A stretch of 64,000 bases of DNA from Sweltsa coloradensis (lineage: Eukaryota; Arthropoda; Insecta; Plecoptera; Chloroperlidae): positions 558,001 to 622,000 of the forward strand of contig JAMZAV010000054.1 in assembly GCA_024449915.1 (NCBI GenBank). The letters are read 5' to 3'. The notes under the pieces are model-generated. The model did no database searches and was not told the origin of the DNA. It was given only the letters and a program-made list of their open reading frames with translations. How positions within the stretch are numbered: position 1 is the first letter of the stretch; every line of letters starts with the position of its first letter. Of this stretch, positions 1 to 9,645 are shown piece after piece. Made by a program: the position numbers and the translations under genes.

Positions 1-9
1 TAGCGACTA

Positions 10-627
10 ATGCACAAAGATTTACCGGCGCAAATTTGTGTCTCGTTAAAAATGGTGGACTTACGCAAATCCATATGTTAAATCATATGGCTATAAAAAC
101 CGTATGCACAAAGGAAGCTGCGTTAGCAGACTTGCGTCCGCAAGTCGCTAGATATTTCGGTTAAGTTGCGGCTACTCTGGACGTGACGCAAATCGTCGAC
201 CCTCACCTTTTTTGTATCAGAAAATGAATACTTTAACTAAAAATTTTTGTACCAACATACAGTACAGCAGGCAAGAATCGTGAAATATTTAGTAAAAAAT
301 TGCAAAAAGTCATAAAAATCGAGTGAAATTAGAACCCGCGACCCTTAGCATTGGAATGCCTCTCGTTAACGCTACTCCACGGGTAAATATTGCGATTTTT
401 GACCAATATAATACGTTGCAGGCCCAAAACACAAAAATTAATAAGTGATTGCTGTTTTCTATCTAAAAATGCTCTATGAGTGCTAGAATAATTTATTCGA
501 GTCATATGGGATTGGTTTTTGCTTGCATTTCGTTTCCATTGATCTCCAAACAGTATCGCCGGAGACAATTCAGCCATCTTTGCCAATAGTTGAGTCCGCA
601 ACTTTACCGACGCAAGTCTTTGTGCAT
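10..627. mobile_element. Possible MITE bounded by ATGCACAAAGA inverted repeats
   Basis: An 11-bp terminal motif, ATGCACAAAGA (10-20), returns in perfect inverted form at 617-627, and similarity continues inward on both sides (TTaCCgGCG-like text on the left, CGTCGGTAAAG in inverted form on the right). A further ATGCACAAAG lies at 104-113, so the true left end is uncertain. The interior has no coding potential that I recognise and contains the tRNA-like stretch at 325-386. No clear target-site duplication is seen. The call rests only on the terminal symmetry. Confidence 0.35.
325..386 (-). repeat. tRNA-like (SINE head) sequence
   Basis: Read on the minus strand, this has an A-box-like GTGGAGTAGCGTTAACGAG, a self-complementary anticodon-arm-like segment around GCATTCCAATGC, and a B-box-like GGGTTCTAATTTC at roughly the spacing of a tRNA gene. 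The acceptor stem is not paired, so it is not a functional tRNA gene. It is best read as the head of a degenerate tRNA-derived SINE. A 113-codon minus-strand frame covers it but resembles no protein I know. Confidence 0.4.
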
Positions 628-716
628 GGGTGGTTACGTGGTTTGTTGTTACGGGTTGAGCACGATTCACCCACGGGCGAGGTCTGAATCAAAAATGCTA
701 ATTCGGAAAAACTTTA

Positions 717-1226
717 TATTAAAATTTTAAATAATTATATATCTGATATAATTATATATTAGAGTCAAGAACTTTTGTACGAAATTGTTATGAAGATTTG
801 AACACAAGAATGAAGATTCGCGTTCGGTGGTTTCGCCCGCGAAAGTTTGATTACTCCCTGATTTACTGTTCCTGATTTTTGGCAAACCTCATATTCGTTT
901 GAGTGGAATCGTCTAATAAATCAGTTTTTTCTTTCCGTGTTTCTTTTTTTAATGTTTTTTTCTTTCTTTTTTCCGCACCTCTTTTTTATTTGATTCATTA
1001 ATTAATTGCAGTTAATATCCTTGAATGATTTGAATTTGTTACCAAAATTGTTGTGTTTTAATGCATTGTTGTTTTAATATTACTGTATCAAATATTTGCT
1101 TAACTGTAGTTTATTGTTGTGTCTGCATCTATTTAATTAGATAAATTTAGTTATCCTCCTTTGTAAATTATTTTTTAACTGAATAGGGTAGACGTTAAAT
1201 AAATAAATAAAATAAATAAATAAACC
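717..1226 (+). mobile_element. 5'-truncated LINE 3' tail (copy 1)
   Basis: This stretch aligns with the non-coding 3' region after the LINE open frame at 34124-34381 and with its duplicate near 37.7-38.5 kb. Shared landmarks in order are AATTATATATCT, AGAGTCAAG, CGCGTTCGGTGGTTTC, a CTTT/T-rich tract, GTTGTGTCTGCATCTAT and AACTGAATAGGGTAGACGTT, ending in (TAAA)n. The short terminal tandem repeat and 5' truncation are typical of CR1/L2-type non-LTR elements. This copy lacks the roughly 268-bp segment found inside the other two copies at 34692-34960, so it shows the empty site for that insertion. Confidence 0.7.
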
Positions 1227-1794
1227 TTTATATTATTTTTCTCTGGCTCCAAAATCGCCGTTTATATATATTTAACACAAATTTGTATTTGTCCATAACT
1301 GAAGCTAAAATCTTCCGGAACCATCTGTATTGGAAGCAAGGACTCTAGCCACCGATCCAACGAGACACAATAAATATTTTTGTATTTTTAAGAATAGTTA
1401 AGGCATAAGAATTAAAACTCTCAACCAACGATATTCTCAAACGTTAGTCATTTACCTAAAACGTCTAGATAATCCGGCAGCCGAGCATTCAATTACGTGG
1501 CTAGCATTGCGTCTGTTGTGTGTAGCGCTCTGCTCACTCACCAACTCCTTACCTAACGTGTCAGCAGCGTAATCCTATAAGCTCTCTGCAGATAACTGGC
1601 CGGCCTATTGCGGCTTCGTGAATAGAAATGGACACACCGATATTTTGTAGATACGTGGTCAGGAAATGGGGCCTAAGTGTTGAATTGTGACCACTGGCAG
1701 GAGTAAGACAGGACACACTTGAAAAGTCGATTGAGATGTTCGCTTGAGGAAGTTAACTTAGGCGGCGAAATATTGGAGTTGAAAATGTCATATA
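1227..1794. other. Unassigned AT-rich stretch
   Basis: No gene was found. Text near 1335-1370 (ending CCGATCCAACGAGAC) resembles the tRNA-derived end of the minus-strand SINE at 55006-55255, so a short SINE relic may be present. The minus-strand 87-codon frame at 1673-1936 runs into the next element and is not protein-like. Confidence 0.4.
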
Positions 1795-2179
1795 CTAGGA
1801 AGCTTCGCAAACGCTTTTTCAGGCGCGTTGTTGGATGAGCGTATGTTTTTTTAAACGAAAAAAGCGTAAAATTGCGATTTTCATGAGAAATTAATTTTTG
1901 ATTGCGCTCAAATTTCACACAAATATATAAATACATAAAATTAACGTTCTATGAAAATATTTTTACAATAGGATAAAGCATGTAGGTGTGATAAGTCGAA
2001 AAAAGTTTAAAAAATCGAAAATAATCGTGAAATTTCGATTTTAATGAGAAATAATTTTTCGATTGCGCTCAAAAACGTGGCAGTTCTAAGTTCAGAGATT
2101 TCGAAAGCCTCCAGAAAATTTCATCGCAATTTAAAGTATCGGTTTAGCCGGAATCGTGTTAACAGACAGACAAAAATAC

Positions 2180-2218
<39 letters not shown>

Positions 2219-2292
2219 AAAAAAAAAAACATTCCTGATTTTTTTCTCCAGTGTAGTGAAATGGAATCTTTGTTTCGCTCGCTACCCTCATT
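1795..2292 (-). mobile_element. Helentron-like (HINE) element, copy F
   Basis: On the minus strand the element starts near 2292 with GAGGGTAGCGAGCG, a diverged form of TTGGATGAGCGAAGCG. It then runs through AAGATTCCATTTCACTACAC, a (GAAA)n microsatellite (2181-2216 on the plus strand) and TTAACACGATTCCGGC. It ends with the subterminal inverted motif CATACGCTCATCCAACAACG, a short stem region and CCTAG at 1795-1799. Order and spacing match the copies at 57.7-59.6 kb. The lysine/glutamate-rich frames at 2044-2341 are translations of the microsatellite, not genes. Confidence 0.7.
2181..2220. repeat. (GAAA)n microsatellite
   Basis: About nine GAAA units run into poly-A. The tract sits where related elements carry poly-T or CTTT runs, so it belongs to the Helentron-like element around it. 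Confidence 0.9.
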
Positions 2293-2519
2293 CAAAAACT
2301 ACAAAATATTATTAAATAATTTTTTTTCAAAGTTACCATAAGAATATGTGTGTAAAACAAGACTATTATTTCAAGGCCACTTTAAATATAATATAATCAC
2401 GTAAAATAACAAGGTTATGGTATAATTGAACAAGTAATTGGGTCCTATAAACCATTTAATTTTATTTTTCGTAAAAAAATGACCAGGGACCATTATTGCA
2501 TGTCTCTCTTTTGTTTCTA

Positions 2520-2660
2520 ATTAGTATTTTGAAGTTTGGATAATTGTAAAAGGAATGACCAAATGCTGTTTGAGAGGAAACAATTCTTTGCATTCGTATT
2601 AACGACTAGAAAACCTAGGAAAACACACTGTCAGGATTGCCGGTTGCAGTATCGAGTCTC
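2520..2660 (-). repeat. SINE fragment (minus strand)
   Basis: This shares TTGCATTCGTATTAACGACT, AAAACCTAGGAAAA and GTCAGGATTGCCGGTT in the same order as the fuller copies at 29417-29660 and 55006-55255. In those the tRNA-like head with a B box lies to the right on the minus strand. Here the head is degraded (CAGTATCGAGTCTC). Confidence 0.5.
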
Positions 2661-2936
2661 GCATGACATATTCTGAAGGTGTTTACAGATGTAAAAAATA
2701 AATTCACTATCAGGACATGAAAAAATCGTTTTATGTACAAATTCGTGTTTGAAAAGCCACTTCTTAAATTTGCTCGCTATTGTACTACCTCTGGCCGATA
2801 ATTTGAAAGTCGAAGAAACATGTCTGAAAAGTTTGCTGAATGAAAGGTCTTTTAAATAACAGAAAAAAAAATTGTGATTTTTTTTGGCGGGACATAACCT
2901 CACTTTTGGAAATTATATTTAGATTTTTGACAAAAG

Positions 2937-3243
2937 TGTAGCATACAAGACTCGTTCAAAATTAAATTTTGAGAATCGTTTTTCTGTACATACTTTCTAC
3001 ACACCTCAAGCTATAACTTGACTATAGCTAAAATAGTTTTCTGAAAATAACAATTGGTGGACGAATTCTTTTGTCAAACGGTACAAATACGAGTTTTGTA
3101 CCGTTTGACAAAAAAATTCGTACCAACTGTTATTTTCAGAAAACTATTTTAGCTATAGTCAAAATATAGCTAAAGGTGTTTAGAAACTATGTCCAGAAAA
3201 CCGATTCTCAAAATTAAATTTTGAACGAGTCTTGTATGCTACA
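2937..3243. repeat. 307-bp near-perfect palindrome
   Basis: TGTAGCATACAAGACTCG at the left end is answered by CGAGTCTTGTATGCTACA at the right. The centre near 3090 is TTTTGTCAAACGGTAC facing GTACCGTTTGACAAAA. The copy at 59634-60017 begins with the same outer segment and keeps the left arm, centre and start of the right arm. The palindrome is therefore part of the repeat family rather than a private insertion here. Confidence 0.8.
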
Positions 3244-3279
3244 TGGTGCAGCGGCAATCGGCAAGTTATGAAAGTTGGA

Positions 3280-3782
3280 CCCCTACCGGCGGTAGAACAA
3301 GATGATGTTATACTTTTTAGAAAGATTACTTCAAAATACATACGATTAGCCGTATCCGAGAAAAATCCATCTTGTTCTACATGCCGTTTTGGCACTTTGA
3401 GTGCGTCGCGACGCTTCCGCACGGCGCTTCACTCTTTTGATCATTATTTCCAAACCAAACAGGGTACATTAATAAACTTAATACCATTGTTTAGAAGAAT
3501 AATAGCACTTTTCAGTGAATACTCACAATAACCCATAAAAATATTTTAGTGTATTTTAATTGGCCTAAAACGCAAAAATGTGACTTTTTATCAATTTTAC
3601 TTGGATATTCAATGTCACTTAACGAGAAGAGTTGTAAACATATTGTTGGTTTATCAGTCTTAAAAACATGCTGTCACATGTGTTATAATACTACAATGCA
3701 CAGATAGTTACACAAAGTCACTGAGATTGTGCATGACATGCGTTTGTTCGGCCGCGCGTCTTATTTACTTCCGCTGTCGCGC
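3280..3782 (+). repeat. Inner inverted repeat, left arm
   Basis: This pairs with 4626-5132. It contains a smaller internal hairpin (GTAGAACAAGATGATG near 3292 facing CATCTTGTTCTACATG near 3368). A frame of about 80 codons here (within 3232-3531) is also open in the other arm within the minus-strand frame 4776-5246. Most differences between the two change the amino acid, so I do not call a gene. Confidence 0.75.
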
Positions 3783-4625
3783 AGTGTTCACTGTGAGGTC
3801 CGGGCGCCGAACAGAACACATATAAGAGAAAAATTGGCAATACAACTTTTAAATCAATTAAATATGTAAGAATTTAAATCAATTACTAAAAATTTTGACA
3901 CACGTCACGTCAAATATTAATTTAGGGTGTAGCACGTATAGGCATGTTAAAGTGTGTATGACATTCTTGTGTGGCTTTTACTGGAATGTAATATACAGAT
4001 ACCAAAAACATTTGTTATGTTATATTGAAATTAAAATATGAAGGGTATTTTTATTAATACTGTATAGGCTTTACCTTATTGTTGTTATTAATAAGTAAGT
4101 TTTGCTCACCATTCTCGAGTTGCAGACGTCTCTGTGCTAAATTATTTTTACGCATAGGATTATTTTAGAGAATATTTTAACCATTTTTAGTTATGGATGG
4201 ATTCTAAAGAGTGTAATATAGATCTTTGAATCTCGTCTCTCGTGTTCTACCTTGGATTTTCTGTTAATAATTGTGTTCCAGCTATTACAATACAACATTA
4301 CGTTATAGTTTGCGTTTTTCATTATTTACAGTATTATAATTTGCATGCTTTGTATACATTCAGTTTTATTTACATTTCTCCAATTTCAATTTCAGCCGCT
4401 CTGTTTAAAAAAAAATATTATATTTGTGATGCATGACTGCAATGCAGCTTAGTTCCTGCATTTGCTGTCGATTGACAAAAACTGAACCAAATGTTCAATT
4501 GAGATGAAATATGACATAATAGCATTTATAGAACTTACACTGCTAAATCACAAAGACTTTTGTTGATACCTACATGGCCGAATGGTAACGTATGAGCGGT
4601 TCAGCGCTTACAACTCACAATGTGC

Positions 4626-5132
4626 TTGGCGTGACAGCGGAACTAAATAAGACGCGCGGCCGAACAAACGCATGTCATGCACAATCTCACCGACTTCGTA
4701 TAACTATCTGTGCATTGTAGTATTATAACACATATGACAGCATGTTTTTAAGACTGATAAACCAACAATATGTTTTCAAATGTTCTCGTAAATTGGCATT
4801 GAATATCCAAGTAAAATTGATAAAAAGTCACATTTTTGCGTTGTAGGCCAATTTAAATACATTAAAATATTTGTAATGGTTTGATGTGGGTATTCACTGA
4901 AAAGGGCTATTCTTCTGCTAAACAATGGTACTAAGTTTATTAATGTATCCTGTTTGGTTTGGAAAAAATGATCAAAAGAGTGAAGCGCCGTGCGGAAGCG
5001 TCGCGACGCACTCAAAGCGCCAAAACGGCATGTAGAACAAGATGGATTTTTTTCGGATACGGCTTTTCGTATGTATTTTGAAGTTATCTTTCTAAAAAGT
5101 ATGATATCATCTTGTTCTACCGCCGGTAGGGG
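4626..5132 (-). repeat. Inner inverted repeat, right arm
   Basis: This is the inverted partner of 3280-3782, ending in CTACCGCCGGTAGGGG. Shared landmarks include GCATGACATGCGTTTG, GCCGCGCGTCTTATTTA and GCGTCGCGACGC read from the appropriate strand. The arms differ by scattered substitutions and a few small indels, so the element is not recent. Confidence 0.75.
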
Positions 5133-5346
5133 TACCTCATCGAAATAAGCGTCTCCGGGCCGCCTGGCCGCTCGACCAACACTTTTGTCCAAAAATCTAG
5201 ATATAATTTCCAAAAGTGAGGTTATGTCCCGCCCAAAAAAATTCACAATTTTTTTTCTGCTATTTTAAATGCCTTCTTTCATTCAGCAAACTTTTCAGAC
5301 ATATTTCTTCGACTTTCAAATTATCGGCCAGAAATAATACAATAGC

Positions 5347-6045
5347 CTTAAAATGTAATGTGCTTTTTTAGATAATGTTTTTAAAACAGAGCAAATACAG
5401 ATAATTGCAAAATGCCAAATGTATAGATCTACTACAGCAGTATTATTAGATTATAGAACATTCTGAATATAAAAATAAATAAAGTTACGTATTTATTCTC
5501 AAAACCGAGGAAATAGCAATGTTCGGTCGTCCATAACATCGAAAGAAGCAAAATTGCATTAATGTCCTAGTAAAACCAACAAACAATACAATAAAATGTT
5601 GTATCAGTAAAAACGTGTGCGCATTCGTAAATTGGATCTTAGGTTCGTTTTATCGAGGCACATTAAGTTGGTTGGCTTCCCCCCCCCCCCCCCCCACTAA
5701 TAAAGTTACTCAAATGCAATTGCAAACAAATAATCGTTTTATGCTCGTTTTGTGCTCAAAAATGTCGTCGTGAAATCGCTTTGATCTGACGACGTTTATG
5801 ATATAAACTAACTTAAACAAGGGGAGGCAAGTAAATTGAAAATTCCCCCATCCCACCCCACCACCACCCCCGGCATTGGAATTTCAAAAATGCACCGAAA
5901 TTTGCCTTCAGGAAATCAGTATGAGTTATGAGCTGGTCATGTTTTGGTAGAAACAATAGCTGGACTATGACGTCATTAAAATTATCGAAATCACACGAAA
6001 ATATCGAAATTTTATATTTCACACAACAACAAAAACAAAATTCAA
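5347..6045. other. Unassigned stretch with poly-C run
   Basis: No gene was recognised. There is a 17-base C run at 5679-5695 and a C-rich patch near 5847-5872. The last part (about 5990-6045) carries ATATCGAAATTT text like that in the hAT-like elements and may be the left part of the next element. Confidence 0.5.
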
Positions 6046-6134
6046 AAATTTAATAAAATGTAAATACAAAATAAAAAGCCTGCTGCTATTAAACATGTGT
6101 TGCTTCAATGGTTGGTGATCAATAACCTGACATA

Positions 6135-7210
6135 GTCAGGCGGCATACCTGGAGATATCCACGGAATACTTAGTATAAAAGCATGACATTTGGCATGATT
6201 ATAGGACATACCCTACTGATGATTTAAGGAAATGGAGCCAATCGAAAATTTACCCAGGAACCCCTAAAATTAAAGATGGCGTCCAAACATGGCCTAATTT
6301 TTAAAAATTATGGTCCTATGTTATTCATTTTCACTTAACGCATGTACTTTAAAGTACTGAATATAAATTTGAGGTTCAAATTAACTTTTTTTATTATTAT
6401 TACTCAAAATTAAAGATGGCGGCCAAAAAATAAGTTTGTCATTTATTAACGGATTTGATTGAATTTCGGTTTCTACACATATATTGAGCTGCTGAGTATC
6501 ATTTTGAGGTTTAAAAAATATTTTTTTGAGATTTATTGGTCACATAACCTAGAACAGTTTGAAAAAGGAAGAAACAACATTTTGTAATGTGATTATTTAC
6601 TTATCACTTGTAGCCAAACCTGATAAAAACACACTAGTACGTATTATACAAACACTAATTTTTCCACAGTTTTTTAAAATTAAATTAGTGTTTGTTAAAT
6701 ACGAACTAGTGTGTTTTAATCAGGTTTGGCTACCAGTGATAAGTAAATAATCACATTACAAAATGTTGTTTCTTCCATTTTCAAACTTTTCTAGGTTATG
6801 TGACCAATAAATCACACAAAAAATAATTTTTTAAGTCAAAATGAAACTCAGCAGCTCAATATACGTTTAGAAACCGAAATTCAATCAAATCCGTTAATAA
6901 ATGACAAACTTTAATTTTTTGGCCACCATCTTCAATTTTGAGAGGTTTCTGATCAAAAAAAAGTTAATTTGAACCTCAAATTTATATTCAGTACTTGAAA
7001 GTAAGTGCGCAAAGTGAAAATGAATAACATAGGACCATTTTTTTTACTAGGCCATGTTTAGACGCCATCTTTGATTTTAGGGGTTCCTGGGTAAATTTTC
7101 GATTGGCTCCATTAATTCCCTTAAATCATCAGTAGGGTATGTCCGATCATCACGCCAAATTTCATGCTTTTATACTAATATTGAAGTATTCTCCAGGTAT
7201 GCCGCCTGAC
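6135..7210. mobile_element. 1,076-bp palindromic element inserted in the tandem repeat
   Basis: The ends are GTCAGGCGGCATACCTGG and its inverse CCAGGTATGCCGCCTGAC. Arms of about 535 bp meet near 6672 (AACACTAATTT facing AAATTAGTGTTT). Landmarks on both arms include CCCAGGAACCCCTAAAAT, AAGATGGCGGCC-like text and AGCTGCTGAG. The host repeat reads continuously from AATAACCTGAC at its left edge to CACCTCCACCATAATATT at its right edge. The other three units of the same tandem repeat lack the insertion. The 63-codon frame at 6559-6750 spans the palindrome centre and is not a gene. Confidence 0.8.
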
Positions 7211-7384
7211 CACCTCCACCATAATATTAAAATAAATCCTATCCTCGTTTAAATTTTTTCACGTTCATAACAAAATTCAAAATTCAATAAAATATAAATC
7301 CAATGGAAAAGGCCTGCTATTAAACATGTGTTGCTTCAATGGGTTGGCCAATAATGACCCGGCACCTCCATCATAATATTAAAA

Positions 7385-8076
7385 CTAGGAAACGCTCAGT
7401 TGGACACGTTGATAAGCGAGCACGTGCTATAGCTAGACCCCAATTGCACATTTTTTAAAATTTTAAACGGGGCCATGTTTCCAATATAATTTATTATTGC
7501 CAAGGTATTTGGGTAAACCCGTAGGTAAACCTTCACTTTGTGGATAAAATCCACCCCTATCTAGAGGACCTTGACATCATTTCCTTGGGAAAACTATTTT
7601 AACTCTTTGGTAACAAATAATACACTGCTTCCTCGATAGTATTTTGATTACTTCTAGGTGGCAGTGCATAGTGTCCAGAAACCTTGTGCGACTTTTCGTT
7701 GCCATGAAAGTACTTTTGTTAAAATGTTATTTCCATCTACACTACTTTTCGGATCTAAATAAAATTAACATATTCGTGACCGGACGGACATTCTTAATGA
7801 TTTGGCCACCTCAGATTTTGTCGCCGTTTAGTTTAAAAAAAACTTTCGATTAACTTTAATGTAACTTTGAAACTTTTTGAACGATTTTGCCACAAAACTA
7901 ATGGCATTCAATCCAGATCGAAGCTTACGGATGGTCCAAATTTCAACTCGATCCGAACCTCCGTTCGACCGTTATGACGAGACATACAAACAAACAAAAA
8001 AAACGAAACGAAACGAAACAAAACAAAACCAGTGACTATCTTGTTTTCGGCAGAGAAGAATGGAAACGCTCGCTTA
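7385..8076 (-). mobile_element. Helentron-like (HINE) element, copy G
   Basis: On the minus strand it starts TTAAGCGAGCGTTTCCATT, passes a T-rich tract and TTTGTATGTCTCGTCATAAC, and ends GTGCTCGCTTATCAACG, GAGCGTTTCCTAG. The 5' TAAGCGAGC is inverted inside the 3' end as GCTCGCTTA, which is the asymmetric arrangement of Helentron-type ends. It interrupts ATATTAAAA/CAAATCCTA of the host unit, which is continuous at 8216-8230 and 9480-9494, and it leaves no target duplication. Its sister copy is at 14696-15337. The 69-codon frame 7644-7853 is not recognisable. Confidence 0.7.
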
Positions 8077-8282
8077 ACAAATCCTACTCTCGTTTTAATT
8101 TTTCACATTCATAACAAAATTAAAAATTTAATTAAATAAAAATCCAATAGAAAAGGCCTGCTTATTAAACATGTGTTGCTTAATGGGTTGGCGATTAATG
8201 ACCCGGCACCTCCACCATAATATTAAAACAAATCCTATCCTCGTTTTAATTTTTCTTGTTCGTAACAAAATTCAAAATTTAA

Positions 8283-8855
8283 TTGGATGAACGTCAGACT
8301 TCAATTTCACTGACCCCTCAAAAAATTTAGCTCCAATGTTTTTTTTTTTTTTTTCTTTTCTTTCTGTCTGTTTGTTCGCACGCTACCGGGCAAACGGCAT
8401 AATGCGATCTTGATAAAAATTGGAGGGGACCTTCGAAATCTCTGAACTTAGACCAACCATGTTCTTGGGTACAATCGAAGAAATATTTCTCATTAATATC
8501 GTACTTTTACGATTTTTTTCGATTTTTAGTGCGATATTTTCGTGATATTTGGGGCGATTCTCGCCAAACGGGTGGAGCTACAATGTTCATATTTTACATG
8601 GACATTAAGGTAATGGTGATGTATTGCTTTCTGAAAGAAAAAGATGAAAAAGTGAGCCAGAATCCATAGAATAAAGGTTTAATTATGAGTTTTTTGAGGT
8701 GTGTTATAACAATTAACAAGTAACAATAGAAACTTGACAACAATCATCTACAATGCATTCAAAAAGCACTTACAAAGGAACAGTGGTCCTACGCAAACTA
8801 AAAACTTACAAAAAAGATCATCCATCAACGCGGCGGGACTAAAGCGTTTTCCTAG
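8283..8855 (+). mobile_element. Helentron-like (HINE) element, copy A of a tandem pair
   Basis: It starts TTGGATGAACGTCAGACTTC, has a T-rich tract at 8339-8361 and TTTGTTCGCACGCTACCGG, then ACCTTCGAAATCTCTGAAC. It ends CATCCATCAACGCGGCGGG followed by CGTTTTCCTAG. It joins directly to copy B with no host DNA between. The host repeat resumes after copy B. Confidence 0.72.
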
Positions 8856-9393
8856 TTGGATGAGCGAAGCTACGACTTCAATTTCACTGACCCCCAAAAA
8901 ATTTAGCTCGTTTTTTTTTGTCTGTTTGTTCGCACGGCATATGCGATCTTGATGAAAATTGGAGGGGACCTTCGAAATCTCTGAACTTAGACGTGCCACG
9001 TTTTTGGGTACAATCGAAGAAATATTTCTCGTGAATATCGTACTTTACGATTTTTTTTCGATTTTTAGTGCGATATTTTCGTGACATTTGGGCCAATTCT
9101 GACCAAACGGGTGGGGCTACAACGTTCATATTTCACATGGACATTAAGGTTATGGTGATGTAGTGCCTTTTGAAAGAAAAAGTTGAAAAGTTATCCAGAA
9201 TCCATAGAAATAAAGGTTTTAATGTGAGTGTTTTGAGGTTTATAATAACAATTACAAGTAACAATAGAAACTTGACAACAATCACCTACAATGCATTCAG
9301 AAAGCACTTGGAAAGGAAAAGTGGTCCTACGCAAACTAAAAACTTACAAAAAAGATCATCCATAAACGCGGCGGGACTTAAGCGTTTTCCTAG
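8856..9393 (+). mobile_element. Helentron-like (HINE) element, copy B of a tandem pair
   Basis: It starts TTGGATGAGCGAAGC right after the CCTAG of copy A and ends CGGCGGGACTTAAGCG, TTTTCCTAG at 9393. It carries the same internal blocks as copy A with a shorter T tract. The host unit continues with AAAATATAAATACAACTG. Short frames at 8734-9403 are readings of these repeats, not genes. Confidence 0.72.
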
Positions 9394-9645
9394 TAAAATA
9401 TAAATACAACTGAAAATGCCTGCTATTAAACATGTGTTGCTTCAATGTGTTGGCGATAAATGACCCGGCACCTCCACCATAATATTAAAACAAATCCTAG
9501 TCTCGTTTTAATTTTTCACATTCATAACAATATTTTGATTGTTTGTTGATTTTTTTTCGATTTAGAGTCCAAACAATGATATCGAAAATATTCCCACACA
9601 TCCATATCGTATCGAAATAAAGACTACACTTTGCCCAGCCCTAGT

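Larger units (their letters stand above)
2776..5346. mobile_element. Large double inverted-repeat (foldback-type) element
   Basis: The outer left arm (2776-2936, starting GCTATTGTAC) is repeated inverted at about 5196-5346. The shared text includes GGCCGATAATTTGAAAGTCG, GTCTGAAAAGTTTGCTGAA and GGGCGGGACATAACCTCAC. An inner pair of about 500-bp arms (3280-3782 and 4626-5132) begins CCCCTACCGGCGGTAGAAC on both strands. The left side also holds a 307-bp palindrome (2937-3243) that has no counterpart on the right. The spacer 3783-4625 has no recognisable protein. No transposase is encoded, so a non-autonomous foldback element is the simplest reading. Confidence 0.7.
6046..9645 (-). mobile_element. 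Composite hAT-like element with ~150-bp tandem units, split by nested insertions
   Basis: Four copies of a unit containing CTATTAAACATGTGTTGCTT, CCCGGCACCTCCACC and ATATTAAAACAAATCCTA occur. They are 6046-6134 plus 7211-7283, 7284-7384 plus 8077-8128, 8129-8282, and 9394-9540. The right end (9636-9645), read on the minus strand, is CTAGGGCTGGGCAAAGTG, a terminus common in short hAT-like elements; this comparison is from general knowledge. The matching left end was not identified. Units are interrupted by a palindrome (6135-7210), one Helentron-like copy (7385-8076) and a tandem pair (8283-9393). Confidence 0.55.

Noticed and set aside
2044..2341. Lysine/glutamate-rich small proteins
   Set aside because: They are translations of the (GAAA)n microsatellite inside a Helentron-like element.
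4776..5246. 156-codon minus-strand frame as a transposon protein
   Set aside because: It runs through an inverted-repeat arm, shares its sequence with the opposite arm with mostly amino-acid-changing differences, and shows no catalytic motif.
6046..9540. CRISPR-like array from regularly recurring units
   Set aside because: The units are about 150 bp, mutually similar throughout with no unique spacers, eukaryotic in context, and explained by tandem units plus nested insertions.
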